Below are positions 1-9,051 of a DNA stretch of 33,657 bases, piece after piece. The stretch is from a virus. The notes under the pieces are model-generated. The model was not told where the DNA came from. It did not search any database and worked only from the letters and a program-made list of their open reading frames with translations. Where the stretch lies: positions 1 through 33,657 of the IMG/VR virus record IMGVR_UViG_3300035698_009525. One strand, given 5' to 3'. Position 1 is the first letter of the stretch. Each line of letters starts with the position of its first letter. The translations under genes were made by a program, and so were the position numbers.

Positions 1-607
1 ATGTACCTCCACTATTAGGTTTAAGTTCAGTTTCTCCGTAGACCTGTCCGCCATCTGGAGGATAAATTGAGTTTGTAAAAGTATTGCTATTATACGTAGT
101 TGAATAATATCTTATATCCCCAGTCGCACCTGTTTTTTCTGAATACAATGTCCACACATGGGCAACGCCGTTACTTTTAATTAGGTATAATGAACCCTCT
201 TCACTTATGTCTTGTATATATCTATTTGTGCCATCCCAAGTCATTGTTATGTTGGTGTTAATTCCTCCGTAAGTAGTTGCAAATTCATTATAATATGTAG
301 GTGAATTAGTAAAATCCATATAAACCGCTCCCATATTGGTAGTAACAGAACCAATATAAGCAAACAAATTAGTAGTAAAGCTATAACCTGTCATGCTCCT
401 AGCCTTGAAAAAACTCTGCGTTGTATCCCTTGAATATGTGTTGTCTGCTGCCAAAACAGCACTTGGTTCGTTTGTTGTACCCACGTTGTGGCGGGTGAAG
501 AATGATGGATCTGTGACCATTCCGTCATCGTCTAGTGTTAGCGTTTTGTAACCGAACGCTGATATTCCCATTGCCATTATTGCTAAAATTATTAATTGTC
601 TTTTCAT
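1..607 (-). CDS. Secreted late protein with signal peptide, 3' end beyond window
   Basis: An open frame of 202 codons that runs off the left end of the window, so the C-terminus is missing. The start at 607 is supported by an AAAGG ribosome binding site a few bases upstream. The first 19 or so residues (MKRQLIILAIMAMGISAFG) form a typical Sec signal peptide: basic start, hydrophobic core, small residues at the end. The rest is rich in Thr, Asn, Tyr and Ser and looks like a beta-rich extracellular or fibre-type protein. It is the most distal gene seen in the leftward late operon, after tail genes. I do not recognise the family. If the two window ends are joined, the frame would end two codons later (TAT TAG), which fits a circular molecule but does not prove it. 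Confidence 0.75.
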   Translation of the reverse strand, partial: MKRQLIILAIMAMGISAFGYKTLTLDDDGMVTDPSFFTRHNVGTTNEPSAVLAADNTYSRDTTQSFFKARSMTGYSFTTNLFAYIGSVTTNMGAVYMDFTNSPTYYNEFATTYGGINTNITMTWDGTNRYIQDISEEGSLYLIKSNGVAHVWTLYSEKTGATGDIRYYSTTYNSNTFTNSIYPPDGGQVYGETELKPNSGGT

Positions 608-622
608 TTGTAACCTTTCTTT

Positions 623-1573
623 TTATACAAAATCATATTTGAGAGTTGGTGCATCGTTTTCAATTATAAACCACATTGCAATTTTTTCACCTGTGGGCGT
701 TGTTGTTATTATTCTGCCGTTAATGTCAATTGTTATTGGCGAGCTTGATAGTTGTCTGTCTGCATCAAATGTCGCTATTGAATGTTCTACAGCTCCCTCT
801 GTTCTGTCGAGTTTGCCGTTATCTATTGCATCCTGATCTTCTGCAGTCCTGTAAAGTGATGGCGTTATAGGGTCGGGTGCGGGTAAGTTGTTGTTTCTTA
901 AATTGTAAAAGTCTACCGGATATTCCAAAGAATCTATGATGTGTCCATCGTCATCTTTGAATTGTATTTCGAGATAGCAACCTGTCAAACCTGACTTACC
1001 ATAGATTTCATCATGCAATCTTCTTGATTCTGCATCAATTGATATTGTAAACACGCCTGTGGCTTGCTGTGACATATCTATTTCAGTTGCTTTTGCAAAA
1101 GGTATATCAGCGAGAGTGATGTCATCGTTCGCATCATAATCATGCTCTAGCGTTGCATCTACTGTAAAAGTGTAGACGTTGTCAACATTGTCAAACTCTG
1201 TATATTCAATTGTTTCAGTTTCATCTGCATCATTAATAAGAGCAAGTTCGCCTTGTGCATTCAAGTATGCACCCGTTTCAAGTGTTGCAATAATCTCTGT
1301 AACTGCACCAGTTAGGGCAGTGTTAATCGTACCCTCTTCTTTCCAGTCGTAATCATTCTTAATTACTGCGGAAGCTAATACATTGTACCCTGCAAAGCCC
1401 GTGTATGCATCTGTAAGGGTTTGTGAATTGATTATGTGTAGTTCTTGCTGTATGAACTCATTCAGCTTCATATAAGGTCTTAGAGCCATCATTGTACCCC
1501 TCGACACTCCTTGCGAGTTATATATACGCCGTGAAGATGTATCAAAATATATTATGTCTTTTCTTCTGTTCAT
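623..1573 (-). CDS. Putative baseplate or tail-fibre-associated protein
   Basis: Product of 316 aa with no signal peptide, in the distal tail part of the leftward operon, 15 bases upstream of the secreted gene at 607. The sequence alternates short beta-type segments with acidic loops (around residues 110-160) and ends in a compact beta-rich domain. It has no catalytic motif that I can see. Its position after the tape measure and tail-tip genes, and its composition, fit an upper baseplate or receptor-binding accessory role. The ribosome binding site before the start is weak (AAAGAAAG). The family is not recognised; the functional call is inference from gene order only. Confidence 0.6.
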   Translation of the reverse strand: MNRRKDIIYFDTSSRRIYNSQGVSRGTMMALRPYMKLNEFIQQELHIINSQTLTDAYTGFAGYNVLASAVIKNDYDWKEEGTINTALTGAVTEIIATLETGAYLNAQGELALINDADETETIEYTEFDNVDNVYTFTVDATLEHDYDANDDITLADIPFAKATEIDMSQQATGVFTISIDAESRRLHDEIYGKSGLTGCYLEIQFKDDDGHIIDSLEYPVDFYNLRNNNLPAPDPITPSLYRTAEDQDAIDNGKLDRTEGAVEHSIATFDADRQLSSSPITIDINGRIITTTPTGEKIAMWFIIENDAPTLKYDFV

Positions 1574-1575
1574 AT

Positions 1576-3351
1576 TTATTCTTTCTTTTTGCGGGTAAAA
1601 TACACCCCTATACTTTCAAAATGTGATTCTACACTAATATACGAAGAATCATCCGTAATACTCAAATAATCATTAATCCATGTAGGCTGTTTTAAAGATG
1701 AATCCAAAGTATTAGTATGTGTCGACCCATACCAAATTCCTGCATCCAGATTTGTTATAGATGTATCAAGTTGATATACACGGTTATCAAGTAAATTGTA
1801 CCAAATACCGTCTGGGTTTTTATAATCACCTGAACTACTTGAATTGTTATTATAAAAGAACACATCTACATCATAAACATAATCATTCAACATATTTGTG
1901 TATGAAGATGGATACCATGGATTTAATTTTACAGTCATATCCTCTGTTACAGTACAATCTATTGATGCATAACAATTTTCATCTTCCCCACCGAATGGGT
2001 TTAAACGAATTAAATAATTCATTTGCACACCATATTGATTGTTAACAGTAAAATTTGTAGATGCAACTGAAAAAGCCTTTGCCCAGGCTTCTGATACTGT
2101 TGCACCTCTACCTTCTCCATAATATTTTTTTGATGTCAAGGAGGTAATATTGTGATAATAGTGAGGGTACATTCGTGTCCTTGAAAAAGGTTGTGAGCCT
2201 GCTGGTACTTTGTAATAAGCAAGACTTGTTTTCATGTTTTGTGCAATTACATTAAGATTACTATAAACCAAAGCTTCATCGATTATATTTGCTGAATTAT
2301 CAAAACCAAATGATGAATCAGACAGGTTCAAACATAAAAACTTATTTGTTGTTGTTGTTTTGTATTTCAAATAATAACTTTCAACATCACCACTTATCAA
2401 ATGAACATCGTCAAAGTAAAGCATTTCAGAACCATCTATTATCGTACCATCTGTCACATCATAATTTATGTTTGTTCTGTGACTAAAGTTATATAGTCCA
2501 GAATATGGAAACGTATAATAATCAACAACGTTTGTATCTACTGCATAGGGTGTTTTACACAAAGCATAAAGCAATGTATCACCAACCAAATATGTATAAC
2601 TCATCTGCATATCAACCTTGTCATAAAATTTAATGTTAAGAATTCCAGATTGTTCTAATTTATTTGTTTTTATGTTTGAAAATTCAAGCGAGTAATCATC
2701 ATTTGTGGATACGATTGAAAATGCTTTATTGTTGGCATAATTTGCAAATAATTTAAAATAATGGGTAAAACTTGTACCATAAGAGTTTTTAAAGCCCTCT
2801 TGCCAGAAAATTACAGGATTGGGAATTGGACAAAGTTTCAGATAGACAATAGGTGCATTTGTCTGAATTGATGTAAGTGGATAAGTCGGCCATATTTCTG
2901 TTGCAGGTACATCTCTAAAAAGAAAGAATTCTTCTGCATCTTCAAAAAGTGTTTCTGGGTCATCATAAAACTGACTACCACTTGTTATTTTAGAATTTAC
3001 ATAATGTCCACCCGAATAAACATTATCATTTCTACCTGCTTTATTAATCACTACAATAATTGCATTCAGATAATGATATAAGCTAAATTTATCCCAATAT
3101 CTTTTGTGGCCATTCTTTTCTTTTTCAAAATATTTGAAGCTTTCCACAACATTTGTTTGAATCAGAAAACCATTGCTTACAGTAGTATAATAAAATGGTT
3201 GCTCAACAAAAGTGTCACTTGTTGAGTACGGATAAATCCATCCGAAGTCCATCAATAAATCATCCCATTTGTCAACTTTGCTTTGGACATCAGCACTATA
3301 TGACAAGTATGTTGCGAAGGTCAAAAATAACAGAATAATATTTTTTTTCAT
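1576..3351 (-). CDS. Large secreted protein of the late operon, signal peptide
   Basis: Product of 591 aa. The start chosen is ATG 3351, because GGGGAG lies just upstream and the first 20 or so residues (MKKNIILLFLTFATYLSYSA) then form a clear Sec signal peptide, with likely cleavage after Tyr-Ser-Ala. A longer frame opens further upstream but would bury the signal peptide. The mature part is Tyr-, Asn- and Ser-rich without obvious repeats, transmembrane segments or enzymatic motifs, as in large extracellular beta-sheet proteins. It overlaps the end of the 172-aa gene by 56 bases, an unusually long overlap. It could be an adhesin or surface protein exported by the infected or lysogenic cell, or a fibre with an unusual assembly route. 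I do not recognise the family. Confidence 0.65.
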   Translation of the reverse strand: MKKNIILLFLTFATYLSYSADVQSKVDKWDDLLMDFGWIYPYSTSDTFVEQPFYYTTVSNGFLIQTNVVESFKYFEKEKNGHKRYWDKFSLYHYLNAIIVVINKAGRNDNVYSGGHYVNSKITSGSQFYDDPETLFEDAEEFFLFRDVPATEIWPTYPLTSIQTNAPIVYLKLCPIPNPVIFWQEGFKNSYGTSFTHYFKLFANYANNKAFSIVSTNDDYSLEFSNIKTNKLEQSGILNIKFYDKVDMQMSYTYLVGDTLLYALCKTPYAVDTNVVDYYTFPYSGLYNFSHRTNINYDVTDGTIIDGSEMLYFDDVHLISGDVESYYLKYKTTTTNKFLCLNLSDSSFGFDNSANIIDEALVYSNLNVIAQNMKTSLAYYKVPAGSQPFSRTRMYPHYYHNITSLTSKKYYGEGRGATVSEAWAKAFSVASTNFTVNNQYGVQMNYLIRLNPFGGEDENCYASIDCTVTEDMTVKLNPWYPSSYTNMLNDYVYDVDVFFYNNNSSSSGDYKNPDGIWYNLLDNRVYQLDTSITNLDAGIWYGSTHTNTLDSSLKQPTWINDYLSITDDSSYISVESHFESIGVYFTRKKKE

Positions 3352-3814
3352 CTTCTCCCCTTTCTTGACATAAAATTTTATAAAGTGGCATATAGTAAAT
3401 TCCCTCTGATGTGTTATCTGCTGGTAAATTAGTCCCAAAAAACAAAGCAATATTCCAGAATGCCCCTGCTTCTGTATCCCCCTCTGGCTCATATTCTGAA
3501 ATGCCTGTATCAGTTGATGCTATTATATAAACTTCCTCATTATTACTTAATTCTGGAATAGTAAGTTCATACGTTTCAGTTGGATTATCCACATAAAAAC
3601 CACGACCTCTTATTTTAAGATATCCTGCCGAAAGTTCAATTTCTCTCTTTTCTGAATCAAATTTTAAGATCTGAAAAGGGGAGCATAATAATTGTTTAGC
3701 ACTTAACCCCTTGCCCTTGTATTCAACACCTTGCAAAGATGCATTAGATGATTGAGAAGCAGCCGATCTAATAGCATTTGCTGTTCTTTCCGTGTATTGA
3801 ATCACTTTTGCCAT
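3296..3814 (-). CDS. Small distal tail or baseplate protein, hypothetical
   Basis: Product of 172 aa beginning MAKVIQYTERTANAIRSAA. The N-terminal 40 residues look helical and Ser/Ala-rich; the remainder is predicted beta-rich. It sits between the 402-aa tail protein and the secreted 591-aa protein, two bases after the former. Its small size and position are like those of phage tail-tip or fibre-connector proteins, where an N-terminal helix attaches and a beta-domain follows. No family is recognised. Its 3' end overlaps the next gene by 56 bases, so translation of the two is probably coupled or the overlap is functionally tolerated. Confidence 0.55.
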   Translation of the reverse strand: MAKVIQYTERTANAIRSAASQSSNASLQGVEYKGKGLSAKQLLCSPFQILKFDSEKREIELSAGYLKIRGRGFYVDNPTETYELTIPELSNNEEVYIIASTDTGISEYEPEGDTEAGAFWNIALFFGTNLPADNTSEGIYYMPLYKILCQERGEDEKKYYSVIFDLRNILVI

Positions 3815-3816
3815 TA

Positions 3817-5025
3817 TTAAATACCTTTTCGCTCTGGTAGGTTTATGACACTCCAGTCTTCCGCAAATATCTGCGGGAATTTTCCGTAATAATCATCTGT
3901 CACTGCTGCCCCTTGCTGTAGAATCTCTCCAGTTTTCCCGTTTATCCACTGTGGGGTTGTAACGTCTAGAGAATGGTCTTCCGAATTGAATATACCATAT
4001 TCTCCTTCCTGTATCTGTGCATAGCCGAAAGCATTTCTTTCCAAATCTCTACATAAATATCCTCTATAAGCCAATTTATAGTCAAGCGCACTTTGAGGCA
4101 AGCGTTCAATTGCAACATGTACTTGATACTTAATCTTTTCAGTACCAGTATCTGAAACCTCTATTTTTTGTTCTGCTGATATTTCATCTATAACAGCAAA
4201 ACCAGCAGGAAAGTGTTTGTTTAGAACCCAAAGCCCGGCTTTATTTGTCGTACCCTCCAGGCCTACACCTATAGCCGAATCAAATTCTCTGACTTCATAA
4301 GAAAAATGTTCAATAATATGTTTCTCTGTTGTTTCTGCAATAATCTTTTCGCCTGTATAAGGATGTATTACATCAAGTGTAGGGAAACCTTTTTTATCAC
4401 CATCTTGATAAGCTTTCAAAAACGGCACAGTCACATATTTACTGGTCGACCATGTCTTAACGTTCTTGCCGCCGCCAAGGCGAAAGAAATCACTTTCAAG
4501 GGCATCCTCGGCGTCCTCTTCATCTTGAGCAGCCCTTTCAGCCCTTCTAGTTTCAAGTTCACTTTCAACTGCCGAATCTGCCAAAGAATCTTTTATGTCC
4601 GCAAGTTCAAGCTCATTCTTTAAAGCGGCTATTTTAGCATCATCATCCTTAGGATTAGCATCCCGATATTCCTGACTTGTTGCTATCTTCTTTTTGCTCA
4701 AAGCAATATCAGCTTCATTCGGATTATCGACAGAATATGAAACACCTACCTCCCATGTAGCTCTGTCCTCTTCGCCAGAAATCATCGCAAAACTAGCATC
4801 ACCGGCATAGAGTTCACAATACCAATTGTTTTTAGATAAACCTACAATTGGGTGCACTGTACCTGGTTCAGGAACATTCGCCCAAGCTGTAGATATAACT
4901 ATCTGCTCAGGTCCGCAATCATCAACGTAAAATCTGAATACTCTTGACAACGTAAGCTTGTGCCCCGAACGGCCCGCCGATCCTGTATATTCAGCTATAT
5001 ATTCAACTAGTGGTGTTTTACTCAT
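3817..5025 (-). CDS. Putative distal tail / tail-tip protein with internal coiled coil
   Basis: Product of 402 aa directly downstream of the tape-measure gene, the usual place for distal tail or hub proteins. The N-terminal about 115 residues and the C-terminal about 200 look like beta-rich globular domains. Between them, at residues 120-185, is a highly charged Ala/Glu/Asp/Lys/Arg-rich helix that should form a coiled coil, probably for trimerisation. The start has a strong AAGGAG site. No peptidase, glycosidase or lipase motif is visible. The assignment rests on gene order and architecture; a receptor-binding or baseplate protein is the main alternative. Confidence 0.6.
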   Translation of the reverse strand: MSKTPLVEYIAEYTGSAGRSGHKLTLSRVFRFYVDDCGPEQIVISTAWANVPEPGTVHPIVGLSKNNWYCELYAGDASFAMISGEEDRATWEVGVSYSVDNPNEADIALSKKKIATSQEYRDANPKDDDAKIAALKNELELADIKDSLADSAVESELETRRAERAAQDEEDAEDALESDFFRLGGGKNVKTWSTSKYVTVPFLKAYQDGDKKGFPTLDVIHPYTGEKIIAETTEKHIIEHFSYEVREFDSAIGVGLEGTTNKAGLWVLNKHFPAGFAVIDEISAEQKIEVSDTGTEKIKYQVHVAIERLPQSALDYKLAYRGYLCRDLERNAFGYAQIQEGEYGIFNSEDHSLDVTTPQWINGKTGEILQQGAAVTDDYYGKFPQIFAEDWSVINLPERKGI

Positions 5026-5036
5026 AAATTATCTCC

Positions 5037-6968
5037 TTAAAGAACAAATACTGCTTCAAAAAATTCCGTGCCGGCAACGCCTGCATTAACAGAAGAACTT
5101 TGTTTTCCCATGCCAGAGAGCTTCTCGTTTGTTTTCTCCTGCTGTTTAACCATCTTCTCTTGCACAGCAACGCTCTTTTCTGCCGCTTTCATTGCTCTGT
5201 CTGCCACGGGCATACTCTGCTGTGCTTCCGCTCTATAAGCTGCCATTGTACCTTGCACAAGAGCGTTCTCCATGTTTCTCTGAACATTAACAAAGCCATC
5301 TTTAACTACTTTAGCAGTATCACTATTTGCATCTGCGGAATCTTTAGCCGCTTTCGATTGTTTATCCGCAGCATCACTAACATCCTTTGCTGCATTGCCC
5401 AAGTCAAGAGATGCATTTGCAAGGTTATAGATTTTGTCATTCATATCCGTGACAACTTGACCAATACCATCAATCATCCCCGTGAAAATATCTTTGCTTT
5501 CCGCAAAAGGATTACGTAATTGAATATCTTCAATGCCAGCTTCTTTTAAAGCTTTCTTAAAATTCGCCGCAACGCTATCTGTAATTGCTGACAGGTCAAA
5601 GCCATCACCTTTCAAAGCACTCCATAGCTGTTTGCCAATTTCTTTTGCAACGCCGATAACATCCTTGCCAAATGCGACAAGCAAATCAAAAGAGTTACTC
5701 CAAAGTGCTGACCAATTATCACCAATCCACTTAAAAGTATCTCGGGCGTTTTCCCATAAGCTCCCATAAAAAGAAACATTCATTTTTATTATTGCAATCA
5801 ATACTTTTGCGAATATTTTACCAAACGCTTCAATAACAACCATTACACTTTTAATTATCGGGATAATATCCCCGAAGCTAAGCCCCAGCTTGTCACCAAA
5901 CCCTTTAGCTGTTTCAGATCCCCCAGATATAAGATGTATTAGTTTTTCAAACAGCTCATCAAGCTTAAACTCTGCAACAATTTCATCAAACATGCCTTTA
6001 AGGAAAAAGAATGCTCCAGCAAGCGCTGCAACAATTGGAATAGCTGTACCCAAAAAACCAATGAAGGGAAGTATTACTGATTGAATTGTTGAGATGGCAA
6101 AAGCAACTCCAGAGAATCCTAGAATCAGGGGTCCAACTACAGCAACAACCAAAGCAATTTTAACCGCCATCTTTTTTATTGGCTCGCTCAATTCGTTGAT
6201 CTTATTAATAAGCTCCTTACCCTTCTCGAACATAGGCTTCATATACTCATTAAGCAACTTGCCGAATGGTTCCATCATGTCGTTAAATGAATTGGTTAAT
6301 TGTATGAAAGGATTTTCTTCAGCAATTGCAGCGGCTGCACCGCCATACTGTTCTTCAATTGATTTTAAAACTAATGCCTGGGCTTCCCCCATGCGATTAC
6401 TTTCTGCAAGAATCTTGATTTGCTCTTTTTGCTGATCAGTAAACTGAATGCCTGATCTTGCCAGCAATCCCAATTGACTTACAGGATCATTCAATGCCTT
6501 ACCAAGCATTATGCTTGTGCTCTTCAAGTCTGATGCACTTGCGTTTACGCCTCCGATTTTTACAGCAACATCAAGAACAGCCTGACTTGTCCGATCAAAA
6601 GCAGTATCAGCAATGTTTGTGAAAGTAAGAAGTTGAGTTTGAACATTCTGAATGATGTCTTCGTCACCGAAAAGACTATTTTCCTGCATCTTAGCAGCCG
6701 CCGCCGTAATCTGCTCAAAAGACCGTTCAGCAACACCCGCAGAGCTTTCAAGACCAGCTCGCAAGTTGGCCAATGCTGATTCTTGCTGGCGGGAATTGGA
6801 AAAAGCTTTTTTCAGGCCCATCATAACAGGAACACCAATAGCAGTAAAAACAGCACCAATCTTCATGCCTTTCATTGCCAAACCCTCAAGTTGGCCACTC
6901 AAAGTGTTAACCTTTGACTGAAACTGGGAGTCTTGCATCTTGATCCATACTGTGGCTGTCTGATCCAT
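5037..6968 (-). CDS. Tail tape measure protein
   Basis: Product of 643 aa, directly after the frameshifted chaperone pair and before tail-tip genes, exactly where tape measures lie in siphophages. The N-terminal half is helical and Ala/Gln/Ser-rich. A long hydrophobic region at residues 263-324 holds several membrane-type segments, as expected for the part inserted in the host membrane on DNA entry. The C-terminal region (about 530-625) is Ala/Lys/Asp-rich coiled coil. With the usual ruler relation of about 0.15 nm per residue, the tail would be roughly 95 nm (inference). The AGGA site upstream of ATG 6968 supports the start. No lysozyme or peptidase domain is seen. Confidence 0.9.
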   Translation of the reverse strand: MDQTATVWIKMQDSQFQSKVNTLSGQLEGLAMKGMKIGAVFTAIGVPVMMGLKKAFSNSRQQESALANLRAGLESSAGVAERSFEQITAAAAKMQENSLFGDEDIIQNVQTQLLTFTNIADTAFDRTSQAVLDVAVKIGGVNASASDLKSTSIMLGKALNDPVSQLGLLARSGIQFTDQQKEQIKILAESNRMGEAQALVLKSIEEQYGGAAAAIAEENPFIQLTNSFNDMMEPFGKLLNEYMKPMFEKGKELINKINELSEPIKKMAVKIALVVAVVGPLILGFSGVAFAISTIQSVILPFIGFLGTAIPIVAALAGAFFFLKGMFDEIVAEFKLDELFEKLIHLISGGSETAKGFGDKLGLSFGDIIPIIKSVMVVIEAFGKIFAKVLIAIIKMNVSFYGSLWENARDTFKWIGDNWSALWSNSFDLLVAFGKDVIGVAKEIGKQLWSALKGDGFDLSAITDSVAANFKKALKEAGIEDIQLRNPFAESKDIFTGMIDGIGQVVTDMNDKIYNLANASLDLGNAAKDVSDAADKQSKAAKDSADANSDTAKVVKDGFVNVQRNMENALVQGTMAAYRAEAQQSMPVADRAMKAAEKSVAVQEKMVKQQEKTNEKLSGMGKQSSSVNAGVAGTEFFEAVFVL

Positions 6969-6971
6969 TTC

Positions 6972-7367
6972 TTAATTCCTTTTTATGATTCTTCTTTGAA
7001 CGATCTTTGTTTTAGATGGCTCAATTGCCTTTATCTTTTGCGATTCCGCCTTTGCTGAATAATAACCAAAAGCAAGTTTATTACTGTCATCGTCAATAAC
7101 TGTCTCTTGCTTTCCAGTTATCTTTTTCCAGTCAAGTATCATGTCTTTTCCGTCAACTCTACGCCCATGCATTCGCCACATATTAGCCAGCAAGTTTGCC
7201 TGTCTAATATCTGTCTTGTCACGATCGAGAATCACATAATCCTTGTAAAGCAAAAGCTCAATCATATCATGAGCAGTAAACCGACTACGAATAACACGAG
7301 CAGGTAACCCAGAGTTTAAAGCAAGTTCACAACTTAAGCGTCGGAACTTGCTTTTTTTGAGTTTTTT
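6972..7367 (-). CDS. Tail chaperone C-terminal frame, made by -1 frameshift (gpGT-like)
   Basis: This frame has no good start of its own near the slippery sites. It is open, in the -1 frame, from the A-AAA-AAC heptamer in the end of the preceding chaperone gene down to 6972. Read this way it continues through Ser-Cys-Glu-Leu-Ala-Leu and then the ATG at 7265, giving a fusion of about 262 aa with the 141-aa chaperone. This is the classical gpG/gpGT layout, in which the longer minor form recruits the tape measure to the tail-tube protein. A 97-aa product from ATG 7265 could be made instead, but the protein-like sequence upstream of that ATG argues for the fusion. It lies three bases before the tape-measure gene. 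Confidence 0.8.
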   Translation of the reverse strand, partial: KKLKKSKFRRLSCELALNSGLPARVIRSRFTAHDMIELLLYKDYVILDRDKTDIRQANLLANMWRMHGRRVDGKDMILDWKKITGKQETVIDDDSNKLAFGYYSAKAESQKIKAIEPSKTKIVQRRIIKRN

Positions 7368-7759
7368 TCCGTCACGCCAATCTTATCAAAGCCCATAAGC
7401 CTTAATGCTTCCATTCCGCCCTTAACTCGTTCGCCAAACTCGAAACTCCGAAGAAAAACAATTTTTAACTTTTTACGCCCGGACTTGCTCAAATGTTCGC
7501 CCTTGTCATCAACAACACTATCAACGAATGCATCAATGAGCATATCAGAGCCAATCTTGACCTTGTCATCATTGTTTGATTTGTCCCCGTCAAGCATCCC
7601 CATTAATGCCGAACCGGTAGGAGATTGCAAGAGTGATTCCATGTCAAGCTCTTTTAACTCAAAATCAACAACAACACCCTTGCGATTTTTGAGCGAAACC
7701 ACGCAAATATCAACATCACAATCCATGATCTCAATGTCTTTTAATCCAGTAAATTTCAT
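7334..7759 (-). CDS. Tail assembly chaperone (gpG-like)
   Basis: Product of 141 aa, between the tail-tube gene and the tape measure. The N-terminal half is a compact beta-rich domain; the C-terminal half is helical and ends in a Lys/Ser-rich tail encoded by two A-runs that serve as slippery sites. The start is supported by AAGGA nine bases upstream. In the lambda paradigm the short form coats the tape measure while the frameshifted form binds the tail-tube protein. Length, place and frameshift all agree, although the sequence itself is not obviously similar to gpG. Confidence 0.8.
   Translation of the reverse strand: MKFTGLKDIEIMDCDVDICVVSLKNRKGVVVDFELKELDMESLLQSPTGSALMGMLDGDKSNNDDKVKIGSDMLIDAFVDSVVDDKGEHLSKSGRKKLKIVFLRSFEFGERVKGGMEALRLMGFDKIGVTEKNSKKASSDA
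7361..7367 (-). promoter_or_regulatory. -1 ribosomal frameshift heptamer A AAA AAC
   Basis: In the zero frame of the chaperone the codons are GAA AAA AAC, which place the canonical X XXY YYZ heptamer A-AAA-AAC at 7367-7361. A second stretch, A AAA AAA followed by G, lies at 7358-7352 and could also slip. The zero-frame stop is at 7336-7334, and the -1 frame is open into the next gene. This matches the conserved tail-chaperone frameshift of long-tailed phages. Confidence 0.8.
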
Positions 7760-7772
7760 ATAAGATTAATCC

Positions 7773-8240
7773 TTATCCTGTTGGGGCTGCTGCATAAATA
7801 CCTTTAGCATTTATGAAAACCTCATAGTCCGCAACAAACTGCTCTTCACCATCAACAACAGATTTCCCTTGTGGGGTGAACTTAACCAGCCAAGCACTTG
7901 AATAGCTTACTGATTCTCCAGTATTAAACGTAACCTTAAGACTACCCTCAATCTGCAATATGCTCTGAATTGAAACTTCATCACCTGGATCATAACTAGC
8001 CACGCCACTAATTGGAGTAACCTCAACAAACTTTCCTGGTTTGTATTCATGCAAATAAACTTTACCGCTAGCAACTAGAGGCGTTGCATCGTTATTCGTA
8101 ACTTTAACCGCATTACTACCCTGATACCCCGGAGGGTTTGCATTCAGTGATATAAAGTTATATGTATCAGTTCCAACAGTCATTTCAATCTGAGTCATCC
8201 CAGATGTGTATTTGTCTTCACCTATCTTTTTTTCTGTCAT
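7773..8240 (-). CDS. Probable major tail (tube) protein
   Basis: Product of 155 aa, rich in beta-type sequence, placed between the tail terminator-like gene and the chaperone pair, which is the standard position of the tube protein. The start has an AAGGAT site. Length is within the range of small tube proteins (about 140-250 aa). It has no added Ig-like domain. Abundant expression would be expected. Assignment is by gene order and composition, since I do not recognise the family from sequence alone. Confidence 0.7.
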   Translation of the reverse strand: MTEKKIGEDKYTSGMTQIEMTVGTDTYNFISLNANPPGYQGSNAVKVTNNDATPLVASGKVYLHEYKPGKFVEVTPISGVASYDPGDEVSIQSILQIEGSLKVTFNTGESVSYSSAWLVKFTPQGKSVVDGEEQFVADYEVFINAKGIYAAAPTG

Positions 8241-8250
8241 CTTTTTATCC

Positions 8251-8655
8251 TTAATTTATACCGTTAACATAAACATCCAGGAATAACCTGTATGAACCAT
8301 TGTCAATAAACCCACCAGGGCTTTCCTTAGCTCTGTAAACTGAAAATCTATTTGTGCCCACAACACCACGCTCCCCCTGTAACGCAACCGCAATACTTTT
8401 TGCTACCACCCGACCTGCATAAGTTCCTGCACCCTTAGGACAGTCAATCCGCCACTGTATGTACCAGTCCGACATTTGAGAATCTCCCCCAATCCCCCTA
8501 TCATTAAGAGGGATTAACACCACACTCACAGCAAGACCGTCCGAACGTGCAACGCCAGCAGCAGCATTTTCATAGCCAACTTGCGTAGCTGTAACAACCC
8601 CTGCACTCACCGCCAAGCCCACAACAGCCTGCGAAATTGTATCTTTATTTATCAT
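8251..8655 (-). CDS. Putative tail terminator / minor tail protein
   Basis: Product of 134 aa. Overlaps the previous gene by four bases (ATGA), so translation is coupled. The sequence begins with a helical segment (MINKDTISQAVVGLAV), then beta strands including a region around residues 60-75 with Trp-Tyr-Ile-Gln-Trp. Terminator proteins that cap the tail tube have this size and helix-then-sheet pattern and are encoded between the HK97 gp10-like gene and the tube gene, as here. The call is inference from position and size. Confidence 0.6.
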   Translation of the reverse strand: MINKDTISQAVVGLAVSAGVVTATQVGYENAAAGVARSDGLAVSVVLIPLNDRGIGGDSQMSDWYIQWRIDCPKGAGTYAGRVVAKSIAVALQGERGVVGTNRFSVYRAKESPGGFIDNGSYRLFLDVYVNGIN

Positions 8656-9047
8656 GCCTTAAACTTCTTTCCAATTTCCGCCATAACATTCTCAATCATA
8701 TGATCCTCGTCATTCAGCTTTGAAATATAAGGCAACGCATTACTAATCCAAACCGCCCCAATTGCACCAGCCTTTAGCTTAAGCGTAACCCCCCCAACAT
8801 CCGACTTCGCCCACTCGTTACCATTTGCCGGCGCACCCTTAGCCGGTTTAGGTTGTGGGTCCGCTTTACCGGGTGCAAGAGGTCCTGCCATACTCACATG
8901 CCAGTTTAACCTTGCTGTGCCATTATCAACCCTTGTTTCAACAACAACTCCCTGATAAGCTGCAATCGTAATTCCACGCATCAAACTATTACCAAGTTCA
9001 GCAACACCTTTGCTAAAATCCTTCAAATCCTGTTTGAACGTATCCAT
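8652..9047 (-). CDS. Putative tail completion protein, HK97 gp10-like position
   Basis: Product of 131 aa with an amphipathic N-terminal helix (residues 1-30), a beta-rich middle with a Pro/Lys/Ala linker (about 60-75) and a helical C-terminus ending in Lys-Lys-Phe-Lys-Ala. Helix, sheet, then an internal helix is the general layout of HK97 gp10-type proteins that join head and tail. It follows a neck-like gene by four bases and overlaps the next gene by four. A similar protein could instead be a head-closure component. Moderate confidence from order only. Confidence 0.55.
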   Translation of the reverse strand: MDTFKQDLKDFSKGVAELGNSLMRGITIAAYQGVVVETRVDNGTARLNWHVSMAGPLAPGKADPQPKPAKGAPANGNEWAKSDVGGVTLKLKAGAIGAVWISNALPYISKLNDEDHMIENVMAEIGKKFKA

Positions 9048-9051
9048 GTTG

